From Balamuthia mandrillaris (Eukaryota; Discosea; Longamoebia; Balamuthiidae), in the NCBI GenBank assembly GCA_031835245.1, contig JAVKOQ010000026.1, forward strand, positions 272,501 to 336,500: 64,000 nucleotides of DNA, written 5' to 3'. Each line of letters begins with the position of its first letter. The stretch's first letter is position 1. The position numbers and the translations under genes were made by a program. Below the pieces are notes generated by a model that was not told the DNA's origin, ran no database searches, and saw only the letters and a program-made list of their open reading frames with translations. Below, piece after piece: positions 50,697-61,656 of this stretch.

Positions 50697-53125
50697 TTAA
50701 TATGCAGGCTTATGATGCTCCAGAGGAGAACTGACCTTTAATAGAAGATAAGAAGCTGTTCCTGTGGAGGACGAAGCAGGACAGGCCGGTAGAACGCTAA
50801 AGCTCACGCCGCCTAAAAACGCGGCCGTGTGATCACAACACTGTCAGTCACTTAAAACTGAAAGAAAGAAGAGGGCAAGATGAAATACCTGGCAAAGAGG
50901 CTGGGTATAGTATACGCAAGAAAATGCTATAGAATGGGAAGTGATGGAGGCAATGCAGTGCCGTGTAGAACGAGAGGTAAATCGCTAGAACTGCTAAGCG
51001 TGCACCCGTAAAGTAGAGGTAGTAGGCAAATGTGGTAGGCAACAAAAAGAACATAGTGGTGAATAGCAGGGTGCCAAGAATGAGCTGATCAATGTCATAA
51101 GCATAAGAGTCGATGCGCTGCTTTAAAACATTGCGTTTTTTGCCTGCAATGGTCACATTTAGTGGAGCAAAGGAGAGGAGAAAGGGAAAACGAGAAAAAC
51201 TTGCCCCTGAATAGTTTCCATAAAGAAGAGAGGATGTGAAATTGGAAAGCATAGCAGCGCACAGATACTGATAGATTCAAAATAACACAGGTGAGAAATC
51301 CCACGCAATGAATGTTTTAGCAGAGAGTGTGGTCAAGCGACGGGACAATGAGGCTTTGAAACGCCCACCCATCGCCCACCACATCCCTGGCTCCATCGGG
51401 CAACGCTAAACTCCATATGCATTGGCCATGGAGAAATACGAAATTTCACGTACCTGTATAACAATAGAATATGTGGATATGCAGCAATGATAAGATATCT
51501 AACACGAAACTGATCATCATAGATAAGCCGAACAAGCCGCTTAAGGCCACACCTTTCAGCAGCATAGGTATTAGTGGTACTGCAGCCCGCATAACCACTG
51601 TGAAGCAACTGTGAAAAAGAGGTACAGGATTAAAAAAAAAGTGATGGGATACAAACCTTGCCAAGAGCTCAGGAGATAGAGGAAGATGGAACCAAAGAAA
51701 TGAGCAAGTGTATGGTTAAGTTTAATGCCTGCAGGCTTGCCCCCCATCAGCCATTCCACCCCAGCTCTCAGCCGTGAATCACTGAGATGTGACATTTGGT
51801 AAATGAAGTGACAGTCTACTGCTCCTCCCCATTCTTCAGAACTGGCGGATAAAATCTGGCTGTGATTCCAGAGCAACCAAGCCACCAAACAACCCAAAAA
51901 AAGGTCAACAATCAATGACCACACACGGTGATAGCAGCGTTGTTCCAACACTCTCCATGTAGGTGTAGAAGTATTACAGGCGCACAATTGCTTCCATTCC
52001 GTTTGCCAGCTCTGTAGAAAGCAGCGCCTCCGTGCCACCTCCTGGCCTGTCGAGCAACAATATTCATGCGTCAGACAGCAGCAGCAAACGGGTATACGGC
52101 CAGACAAAAGGGTGAGAACGTGGTAACATACCGATGGCGGTGAGGCTTAGTGCGGTGAGGGAAGGGCCGTTGGTGGGATTAGAGAACAAGGAAGGAAACG
52201 GAATGTTGAGTAAGTGCAGTAAAGGCACTGTTAAGGGCTGTAAGAGCCATCCTGCTGTCAACAACAACGAAAGGAAGATGGTCATGCAGCTCTTTCCTCT
52301 TCCGACGGATCTTTCAATGGAGGGATGGCGGGATCCCCTGCTGTTGCGTTGCAAAAATTCACGACAAGGCCAGAGGCTGCTATTAAGGAGGCGGAGAGAC
52401 TCGTCCAGTTGCAAGGAGGGAATTGAGGTTTCTTCTGGTGGGCCAACCACCTGTGGTGTAATCTTGTGGTGCCCAACCACCTGTCGCTGTTGGTGCTGGT
52501 TGGGATGAGCAAATGCTTCTCCTTCTCCAACGTTGTAGCAGGAGGAGGAGAGGGTAAGCGGTTGGGTGGTGTAGAGGGAGTGGTGAAGAGCCGTGGGGTC
52601 GTAGAACAGCACTCGTTGCACCTCCTCTGTTGAATCAACAGCACTTTCAGAAGCTATGTTATACATTGTCAAGCGTCTAAAACGCGGCAGAGAACAGCGT
52701 TGCTTGTCGAGTGGTTCATTCGCCAGAATGTGCAGCCAAGGCTGCTGCCTGTTGGTTGTTGTTGTTGTTGTTGTTGTTGTTGGAGGTGTCCTTTCTGCCT
52801 CCAGTTGAAGTTGGCCCAAAAGCTGAGCACGCTTGGCCAAAGGTTGTTGTTGTAACGTTAAAAGCGCCCTCATTTCAGGTTCAGCACACTGCAAACAAAG
52901 AAGAAGAAGAAGAAGAAGAACAGCAGCAACAGCAGCAGCGAAAAAAAAACATGAGCACTACTGGGAAGAACAAGCTGCACTAGCTTTGTACGAAAAGAGG
53001 AGGACCTGCGAATAAGGGACCACGGCTATCACACATACAAAGCGCGGTGGTACCATCCAGCCAACTAACCAACCTCCTGCTGTAATGTTGTCTGTGGGCA
53101 CATCGACTGGCCAGAAGACCTCCAT
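50697..53125 (-). CDS. PIGQ: PIGQ/GPI1, GPI-GlcNAc transferase subunit
   Basis: Membrane subunit of the ER complex that starts GPI-anchor synthesis (GlcNAc onto phosphatidylinositol). The start MEVFWPVDVPTDNITAGGWL (53125) with GWMVPPRFVCVIAVVPYS parallels the human N-terminus (LLVGRWVP..). A variable, low-complexity part with poly-Thr follows (52758-52783). The conserved membrane domain has VWSLIVDLFLGCLVAWLLW, GGKPAGIKLNHTLAHFFGSI, FVLDILSLLHIHIFYCYTG, GKKRNVLKQRIDSYAYDIDQ and LILGTLLFTTMFFLLPTTF with HHFPFYSIFLRILYPASLPG. The last exon reads GGVSFSVLPACPASSSTG and LLLKVSSPLEHHKPAY, ending at 50697; it parallels the PIGQ tail and corrects a shorter unspliced end. Six or seven exons, several hydrophobic helices. 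Confidence 0.9.
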
Positions 53126-53274
53126 CTACGCTTTCCTCCGTCTCGGAGACCCCTGTATTTTTTTTTGCTATTCTTTTCTTTTCTGTCGACACAGGGTAAC
53201 CGTTCAACCACACAACACCCGGAATGGAGATAGAGAGAGGTGGTTTTTTTTGTTGTCCTTAGTTCTTATGATCT

Positions 53275-55767
53275 TTGCGCCGCCTTAGGGTTAGGGTAAT
53301 CATCTGTGAGCCTTACCTTGGTGAAGCGTTGCAAAAAACAGCCAAGACCTTGAACAGCTCTTTGTTGGAAGAAAACGAGAAAATAACGCTTATGCAAGGG
53401 CCACGAGAAGAAGAAGGAAATAAAGGCACTAAGAGAAAGTTTAGAGAAGGAGGAACCAAACGTGATGAGGAAGACAAAGTGCTGACTAAAATGCAGAGAC
53501 AAACCACTTGTGAGCCACATACTGACCTGGAAACCACGCCACCGAGCCTCCTCAGGTATTTTGAACGCTAATTATTTTCTACTTATCTTGTTTTTACAAT
53601 CTTTAAAACAGTGTTGCCTCTACTACCGAACCGGAGGAACCATCCCTCGATGCAATCGCAGAATCGGCTCGTAAATTTTGCGGGCAGTTCCTCTTTTCTC
53701 CATGGTACTTTGGAGGGGAAGAAGTGGAGGAAGTATTTCAAAGAATTAAAATATGCCAGCAGGCGTGCTTGCAGCAACGCGAATTCATCGCACTGGTGCA
53801 AGCCACCATGATGGGTGCGTAGGTTATTTTGCCAATTAGAACATTTCAAACAAGAAAAATTATTCAGCAATAATCCAGAGGAACTCTGCACAATCAACCA
53901 AGACATTGACCTCTTCAACGCTTCCTTATTCCATGGCGGAAACAAATACGTTAATTGGATTTTCAACAGGGAGGTTGCCAAGGTATGGCAGGACGACCAG
54001 GAAGCTGTTTCGAAGGAGATCCAAAGTCGTCATGAAAAGCTGACAAAAGAGTTGAGTGCACCAACATTTGCACTAGACGAGTGCCATGTCCTTCTTTCGC
54101 AACCTCGTGAGGCCAAGGCTTTGCTCTTCCATTCTGACTATAAGAACCACGATCAAAATGACGTGCTGCAATGGCAACGCCACGAACGGTTTTCCCTGTG
54201 TTCAGACACCTACCCTTATCCGTGTGAAACGACTCTGTTCTCCGGCTTTCGCTGGGTACTGGAAGAATACCTGTTGAAGCTTGCTCCCCACCAGACTGCC
54301 ATATTCGCATCCACCTTCTTATCTGTTTGGGAACCTCTTATGGACGAAAACCTGTATTCGAGAGAGAAACCTAGCATTGCAAAGGTGATCCTGAAACACA
54401 CACTGACCTCATCCAACCTGATACAGGTACTTATGGAAATGGGGGAAGACACAAGCAAGCTCAACGAAGACCATCCCATCTTATCATTATGGTGCGGCCG
54501 CCCTGGGTTGTTCTTTGACTTTTTCCTGTTCGAATTTCTGGTTCTGCGTAAGTCGGTGCAGGCCTCACCCCTGCAAGACGTTCTTCAACAAACACATGCA
54601 AAGGCCGAGCAACATCTGTACGAGAAGGTTTTGGATCCAGCCTTGCGCAAACTGGAGAAGCTGGACAAGCTCCAAATGTCAAACCTGAGCTTCGGTGTCA
54701 CCGGCAAAGAACTATGTTACTTCCTCGTCTTCAGCTCACGTATCTGCGGTGGAAACATCTTATGCCAGGGGTCATCCGCTCTATCCGAGCTCGTGGCAAA
54801 TGGTTTGGTTATTGTGGAAACATTCAATCACAACCACAAGAGCATCGGTATGATCAAGGAACCCATGATAGAACGTTTTTTGTTGGTGAGAGCCACCAGG
54901 AAGGATGCCCACGCGGCCTGTGACCAGTTTATCGCTGAAAGGATGAATACCGCCACTGGAAGCAACTTTGGCAACGAGGCTGAATATGCAGTGGCCAACC
55001 AGATTCTTGCCTTCTCTGGGCACAGCTTACGGAGTTTGCTCACAAAGTGGGGCTGTGTGGCAGCCGATAAACACATCCCCGAGGGCTTTTATGTCCTTGC
55101 CCAGCGCTCTGCTGCGCTCAACGACCTTAGCGTTGAGTCAACCGAGCTCCTGGGCGACGGATCCCTCCTCAGAGTAACTAGACCACGTGATAGGATCATC
55201 CTGCCAGGTGCCTTGTTCTTTGCTTCTACCGATGACGTTACATTGTGTCTTGTTTCAGTGCAAGTAAAGTGTGTTTCAAACAGGCTCTCTGCTGAAGATT
55301 TTGACCATGCCATCCATAGCTTATGTAGGTACCCTGTCTGTTTATTGGCCTTCTCAACAGACTCCTCACGCCTCAGTGTTTTTTTTCTCAAGGTATCGAT
55401 AAGTTCCTTTATTCTGCAAGCAGCAAAGGTGCATCAAATCCCTACTTTGTTCAAGCTTGTCTTTGCATTGACAGCCCTTCTGTTTTAAAAAGGTCCCCAG
55501 GATACATTCCAGCAAAAGTGGAAAGAATTTGTTGAAACAGACAAGCAGGTCTCCTTTGTTCGAGTGTTGATATGCACTGCTGGGTGGACATATAAACAAA
55601 AACAATCCATTCACACTTATAACTTGCAACATTCAAACCAACCCATACTATTAGCAGGAGCAAAGAAACAAAAGGCTATTTTTGGCTCCCTGTGTGCAAA
55701 GGCTATAAAACAACATGTTCAGAAAGAAGGAACACACATCCACAAAAAAAAAAAGGAAAGCCAATAG
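53275..55767 (+). CDS. Uncharacterised protein, possible PD-(D/E)XK-like nuclease C-terminus
   Basis: Multi-exon gene of roughly 750 aa that I cannot assign to a family. Exon A is open from 53275 to the donor at about 53556; its true start is unknown (only in-frame ATG at 53392). Exon B (from about 53612, VASTTEPEEPSLDAIAESAR) ends in ATMM. A 25-nt gap (53815-53839) with GTGCGT...TTAG ends restores frame to the long exon C (EHFKQEKLFSNNPEELC onward). The last exon is 55500-55767 (DTFQQKWKEFVETDKQVSFV, RVLICTAGWTYKQKQ, Lys-rich end). Near the C-terminus NEAEYAVANQIL, then FFASTDD and VTLCLVSVQVKC could form the E...D...QxK core of a PD-(D/E)XK fold, as in Crinkler/RHS-type proteins; this is inference. 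No P-loop and no membrane segment seen. Confidence 0.6.
53286..53297 (+). repeat. Two TTAGGG telomere-type repeats (interstitial)
   Basis: TTAGGGTTAGGG followed by GTAATC, about 160 bp upstream of the PIGQ start and at the 5' end of the next open frame. Only two units, so chance is possible. Confidence 0.5.
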
Positions 55768-58700
55768 CAAAACTTGAGTGAGTTTTCATTTTTCAACAAA
55801 TAATGATTTTTCTGAAATTTAATTATTTTCATTGTTTTTCCTCTATTCTCTTGAATAAACTTCTTTCATTATCCAAGGTTTCACTAACAATATAAAGAAT
55901 ACTCCGATTTTCATTCATCTTCTTTTGTGATTGTACTATGTTAAAACAGATACAGATTGAAGGCAGCTATCCTTGCAATGGACTCAACATTTACAATTTG
56001 TTCACACTTCACTTTCAACACCTTTCTTCTTCCTAAAAACCGCCAATGTCTAGAGCAGAGTCAAAAGTGGTTGTTGTTACAACCTAGCTTTGGGTTATGT
56101 CAATTCCTCTCTCTTATAACCCTGCTCCTAGACATAAAAGATTGATGACAGCTGACATGAGATCGTCAACAGAAAAGAGAAAAGAATAAAGAAAGAAACG
56201 AAGAATGAAAGATCTACTTCATGTGTATATTTTTTCTCTTTAATTCTGTTATTTTCTCCTTTTTCCATGTTATTCCTACTCCTTTAGGAATACAATACAT
56301 AGACATCAGCTGGGCTTGCCTGCCATCATCACTGTCCTTGCCCATGCTGTTGTTATTGCTCTTGTCATATTGTCTTTGTCCTTGCTATTGCTGCTGTTGG
56401 CGAGTCTGCATTGCCATGTTAGAAAACCAACAATTTACTTCATTATGACTTCCTATTGACACTCTCCCTAGATATCCCAAATTTTCTCACCTTTTTTATT
56501 TTCCCTTTTCCTCATGATACATTCAAAGCACACATTGCTCCATACCTTTTTCCTGTGAATAAACCCAGAGTTGCTTATATGCCATCCCTTTCTTGATCCA
56601 CTGGGTTTATTCCCCATCATATGTATAAGGAAGTGACTTGACAAAAAGGAGTGATAACAGGAACAAACCCAGTTATTGTTTAATAGCACTGTGACACTTT
56701 TACTTTTGGTTAAAGCTATCTTTCTGGATAGTTCTCTGCTTGCCTTTGCCCCTTGCTTTGTTTACTTACCTTCATAACAGTGAAATTCCTAAATGAGATA
56801 ACTTCACAGCCCTCAGCAAGGGCTGGGTAGAGTTGTTCAATGTGTTTCTTATGCAGAACATTGATCTTACTTTTTGCTTTGTTATTTCTAAAAGTAATAG
56901 TAGATATGTTTTTATAGTGCAGAGTTGGTTTGTCAGCGAGTTTGATATTTTTTTTTTGATTTTACTTTTTTTCCCACATAGTGATTCATACTCTTCTGTC
57001 ACCTCTTTCTCAGGTAGAAAATGAGCTTAGAAGGTGAAACTACTTGTGCTTGATGTGCCATAGTTCAGAGTAGTAGTGGGTATATGTTCATAGAGTTAAG
57101 TTGGTCTACAAAAGAGTTCACTATTTTTTTCTGACTTTTTTTTCCCAGGTAGCAACCCACAGTCTTCTGTCACCTCTATCTTGGGTAGGGAATGAGCTCA
57201 GAAGGAAAAACTACTTGCATTTAATGCACCATGGTTCAGAGTAGCTGCGGGTATACTCTTATTGTGTTGTTGATTTGCAAGAGAGTTTGCTATTTCTTTT
57301 TGACCTTTCTTTTTTTTCTCACATAGTGACCTATGCTCTTCTGCAATGTCTATCTCAGGTTCTTAGAAGGTAAAACTAGTGTTGCATATACCATGCCTCA
57401 GAATATTGTGGGTATGTGTTCATGGAGTGTTGTCGGTTTTGTCACACAGCGCAATCTGGGTCTGATCAATAGGATGACATCAACCAGCCAATCAACGGAA
57501 TCTCTAAGTATTGCATTACCACGGGAGAAGGGAAAAGAGGGGAAAAAGGAGAGAATAACAGAATTAGAGAGAGAAAACTGTACACATGAAGCAGGTCTTT
57601 TTAATAAGAGCAAACCAAGAACCACTCCAATCTTATCTCTCCTTTGTGAGCATTGTGTGAGAGAGAGGGATTGGCATGACCCAAGGCCGGGTTGTAGCAG
57701 TTTGTAGGAGAGTTTGTTATTTCTTTTTGACCTTTCTGTGTGCTTTGAGTGTGTCGTGAGGAAAAAGGGAAAATAAAAAGGAGTGAGAGAATTTGGGGTA
57801 TCCAGGGAAAGTGTCGACAGGAAGTCAAAATGATGCGAATTGTTGGTTTTCCAACATACTCCTTTGGGCTTACACTATCTTAGGTGAAGAATGGAACAAT
57901 GAAAGTTTCAACAATAAGGACTACCTTTGTGACCTTTGTACAACAGACTTCCAACTTCAATGAAAACAATGTTTATTAAAATAATACAACAGTTTTTAGT
58001 TAGCTATTGATGCAGATTATGAGTAGCCACTATCAAAAACTGCTTCATTAAAAACAGCAGTTATGGAAAAGACGTCAAAAACTGTTGAAAACTGCCAAAA
58101 CCTGCTCATAGTAAAATAGCTATGATTTGTCCAGTATAGACTACTGATCACCTAAAACTGCCATGAGTGCAGTTTTTCAACACAACATATGGCAAAGACA
58201 GCTAATGTCAATGCTAATGTGAATGTCAGACATTAACAATGAAGATATATGAAACTGTGCTAAGTTTGTTGGTTGTGTTTTCCTAGGCAGGTTTATAGTT
58301 TCCATCATTTTACATGACAAAAATTGATGGTTTTTCCATCAACCACCAAAAATTGCCAATATAAAGATATATCTCTTTCACTTCTCCTTCACATGTGTCA
58401 CTCCCTTGTCATTCTTTTCTATATCACACTCAGTATTCTTGCCAAAGCTGCGACGCTGAGTAACACTTTGGCTGCATTTTTCACTAAAAAGATCAGCACT
58501 TTTCTTCCTTTTACACATAGTTGTAATACACAATAACACATGGGGCATTGCCTTTGACCCTGGCAAGCTATTAACTTAATGCTCAACCTCCAAACCCCTC
58601 TTTTGCAGACTCATATCCTTGAACATCCTACTTCTTTTCCTCTATCCTTTTACCTTTTCCTTTTTCTAAAAGGGGAAGTATATTCGTTAAATGACCAACA

Positions 58701-59978
58701 CTTATCTCCGGACTCCTCATGTTGGATCTGTACTGGACCCTTAGTTCTGCTTTCTTTAGTATTCCCTCATTTTTCCTTTCTCCCTTTTTCCTTTTTTCTT
58801 GGTATACTTTGAAGTAATATCAGAGATTTACTCTCATTGTCCTTCTTCTATTCTTTTAAATACACTTCTTGTCTTGTCATTGACTCTTTTTTTATTCCTG
58901 AGCTTGGATTCAATCAACATTTTCTTGACTTACATAAGGGATTCAAATCCCTTTTTACACTACACACACACATTATAGAAGCTTCAGCTGTTCTTAACAT
59001 CAGTGAACAGCTTTGCAAGGCCAACAAGATTACTTCTACATGCTTTGATGATCCTTTCAGCTTGAACTTGATATTCCCAGCTGTCCTGAGACTGAATATA
59101 TCACCAAAGAAGAAGAACAGTGCAAGTTAGACAAAGCCACAGAACACACTAAAAAGGCCAGGGAAAGTTACAACAATATATAGACAACTTGTTTTCCTCA
59201 TATCCACCTTGACCACACTAGGCAATGCTTTCATGTGCACAACCTTTCAGACATCAAGGCCACAACAATTGAGGCTGTCACCTTGTGAAGCCTAGTAAAA
59301 GCATTTATCAGCTCATTGATCAGTACTTCGTACTCTGTAATTGTCTTCCAAACACTACATAGCTACAAGGAACACCATTGAGAAATATCTCTAGGAGAAT
59401 GGCTCTACTGAGAGGACCTTCCTTTACCCTCCTAATGCAGTGCTCCATTTAAACACTGGAGATCACTCTTTTGTCTTTCACAACTAATACCTCATTTCAC
59501 ACCATTTAACACTTATAATCAATTTGTAAGTGGCAGAATGGCTGTACACCAGCATCATCATGCTTGTCCTATCTAACAGTCCCTGGAACTGGTCTTATAT
59601 GCAATGCCTTAACATCCTTTTATCTTGCTTTTTTTTCATTTTTGCTTCAAAGTACATCCAAAGAAAGAGAAAAGAGAAAGGGAAAAGAAAGAAGACTATG
59701 GAGTTGTATATGAGGAGTTTTGAGATAAGCGTTGGTGATTTTACCAAGCATTATCACTTCCAGGCACAAAGAATAAAACTCTTCATGTAGAATGCTACTC
59801 TCTAGTAGTAATAAGAAGTTCATTTGCTCTAAGAACAACACCAATCTATACACCAAAGGTAAGTATTGTACATATATAGTGTACTCTTACTTTTCTTACC
59901 CTCATCCTTAATGCCTTCCCAATTGTTTTTAGTTTACAAGTGAAAGGTGTTGAATAAATTTTCAAACTATCTTTGTAT
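55768..59978. other. AT-rich, gene-poor region
   Basis: About 4.2 kb with clearly lower GC than the rest and only short open frames broken by stops on both strands. I recognise no gene, tRNA or transposon domain. It contains the diverged tandem repeat at 56936-57738. At 58025-58180 there are several AAAACTGC/AACTGCC words and a small inverted pair (AAACTGC...GCAGTTT). Some short frames near 58840-59130 and 59250-59620 look like heavily decayed coding DNA, possibly older retroelement remains, but nothing is identifiable. Confidence 0.6.
56936..57738. repeat. Diverged tandem repeat, unit about 170-177 bp
   Basis: Units begin at about 56936, 57113 and 57281, with a partial one at 57708. Shared order inside each unit: GAG.GTTTG/TCACTATTT, a T-rich run ending in CACATAG or CCCAGGTAG, CTCTTCTG(T/C)CA..TCT..., AGAAGG..AAACTA, CAT(G)..TTCAGA, GTGGGTAT and GTTCAT. 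About 270 bp of unrelated sequence separates the third and the partial fourth unit. No coding potential. Confidence 0.75.
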
Positions 59979-60118
59979 TGTGATAAGGCCGGTAGGGGAA
60001 CAACCTAACAGACACCAACTCGATGGGCGTAAGGAAAAAGACCTTTAATGAAATGAAAGAAAGAGATATATATACAAGGAGAGATAGGGATAGGTATTAT
60101 GAGAGAGTGGTATAACAC
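59979..60118 (-). repeat. Putative 3' LTR (about 140 bp)
   Basis: On the minus strand a purine run (GGGAGGGGGAAG, 60119-60131) is the likely polypurine tract and is followed directly by TGTTATACC. The block ends near 59979 in TTATCACA, giving the TG...CA form. It includes a TATATATA stretch and ATTAAAG. The second LTR is not in the window, so limits are inferred. Confidence 0.55.
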
Positions 60119-60167
60119 TTCCCCCTCCCAGGCCAAAGTCATCTGTGATTGACTGTCAGGCCGATAA

Positions 60168-60345
60168 TCATGATACTGCTCTCCAATATGCCTGGACCAG
60201 GTCTGGCACATTGATAATGTTACGTTCAGGCTCCCAAGAGTTGTGGCAGTTGGAGAAACCTTTCCACTTCAACCTATATTCAAGTCCTCGACTGGTGTAG
60301 CGGTGATCTAAAACTTTCTCAACCTCATATTCGTCATTAGTGAGC
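60168..60345 (-). pseudogene. Chromodomain at the C-terminus of the retroelement Pol
   Basis: Minus-strand frame NDEYEVEKVLDHRYTSRG, then LEYRLKWKGFSNCHNSWEPE, ending at a TGA at 60168-60170. It fits the chromodomain pattern: first aromatic Tyr, (L/V)KWKG(Y/F), N(S/T)WEP. In chromoviruses this domain directs integration toward histone-marked chromatin. Confidence 0.88.
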
Positions 60346-60589
60346 TTTCTATCTTCATCGTTACATGGGATGAATCATTTGATGCGGTTTAGGTTTACCA
60401 CTTTATCCGTTTCAGGACCAGCAGTATTCTGCACCTTGATTGCCTGTGAAGAACAGCGCGGGCTTCTTCTGCAAGTTCACGCTGTGTCTCCTGCAGTTGC
60501 CTCACCCACGAATCATCGGACAGATGAGTAGTGTCCACCAAACTGGTACCATTGGACTTCCTCCCAAACATCAGCTCGTAAGGGGTAAA

Positions 60590-61332
60590 TCATCGTCCTG
60601 GCAGTGGCGCGTAGTGATAAGAATAAAGTAGCATTGGAAGGTACGCACTCCAGGCTTGTTGCCTGCCATCCACAAATTTGCGAAGCTGCTCCTTAAGGGT
60701 GCGGTTGTATGCCGTTTCCTTGGAGATGCTCTGCCATGACGTATTTACACTTGATGCCCAGAAGAGTTGAAAGCTCATTGTTGAGTTTGTTAATGAACTC
60801 TCTTCCTTGATCAGACAGAAGCTCCTTCGGGAGGTCCATGCTCGCGAAGATCTCAAGTAAGGCCTTCACCACTTCCTTTGCTTGTTTCGTCTTCAATGGA
60901 CGAATGTCCGGCCAACACGTGAAGACGTCAATGGTGACCAAGGTGTATCAGTACCCTTCAGCCATCAAGGGCAACTCACCAATCAGGTCCATGCAGACCA
61001 ACTCGCCTGGCTCATTTGCAATAATGTGACCCAACGGCCCGTCAGCTTTCTTCCACGGAGCCTTCGCCTCCTGGCATTCCACAGCCCTTGACCCAATGTT
61101 CCACATCTTTGTGAATACCAGGCTACCAGTACTGCATGATGAGGCGGGAGTACATCTTTGTAAGGCCGAAATGCTCACCTGTAGGAACATCATGGAACTG
61201 ATGAAGTATCTCATTCCTAAGCTCCTTGGGCACGATTTGTTGGATGGTAGCTTGTTTGACCTTGGCTTTATCAGGCCAAATCACATGTAAAAGTTGTCCG
61301 TCTTGGAGGAAGCACTGCTCCATGAGTGCCAA
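60590..61332 (-). pseudogene. Integrase remnant of the retroelement
   Basis: Pieces of integrase are spread over different minus-strand frames. HQFHDVPTGEHFGLTKMY carries the His-His half of the zinc-binding domain. VCMDLIGELPLMAEGY has the first catalytic Asp, and VTIDVFTCWPD follows in another frame. LLSDQGREFINKLN has the second Asp. The region expected to hold the catalytic Glu is disrupted. Frame changes near 61150, 60945 and 60700 show decay. Confidence 0.82.
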
Positions 61333-61656
61333 CTGATGGGGTGTCTTACATTGACATGCCTCCTCGTTGCCTTCAATGGCTTAGATGATCCATGAAAATT
61401 CATCATCATTATGCAGCAGCTCAAGCCATGAGTCAGAATCCAACTCCATATCCGGTAAAACCTGCAGGGAGCCACTTTCTTGTGACTGTATCTGATGGTC
61501 ATCTTCATCATCTGACTGGCTGCCTTCCCCTCCATCTGCAAAAGTAACCTGTTTGCAGTTCTTTGGACAAGTAACAGTGTTAACTGCACCAAGAGCGAAT
61601 GGTTCATGGCTGAGACTATCAGCATTTAAATGTTCTTTCCCTGGTCGGTGGGAAAC

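Noticed and set aside
53085-53288. Plus-strand 67-aa frame MLSVGTSTGQKTSIYAFLRL as the first exon of the orphan gene
   Set aside because: It overlaps the PIGQ first exon in antisense, and no good donor links it in frame to the next exon.
57333-57707. 124-aa plus-strand frame in the gene-poor region
   Set aside because: Crosses the boundary of a tandem-repeat unit and unrelated DNA, has no recognisable domain, and lacks the base composition of the coding exons nearby.
55768-60000. tRNA or small RNA genes in the AT-rich stretch
   Set aside because: I looked for cloverleaf-like A/B-box words and snoRNA boxes and saw nothing convincing; a covariance-model scan would settle it.
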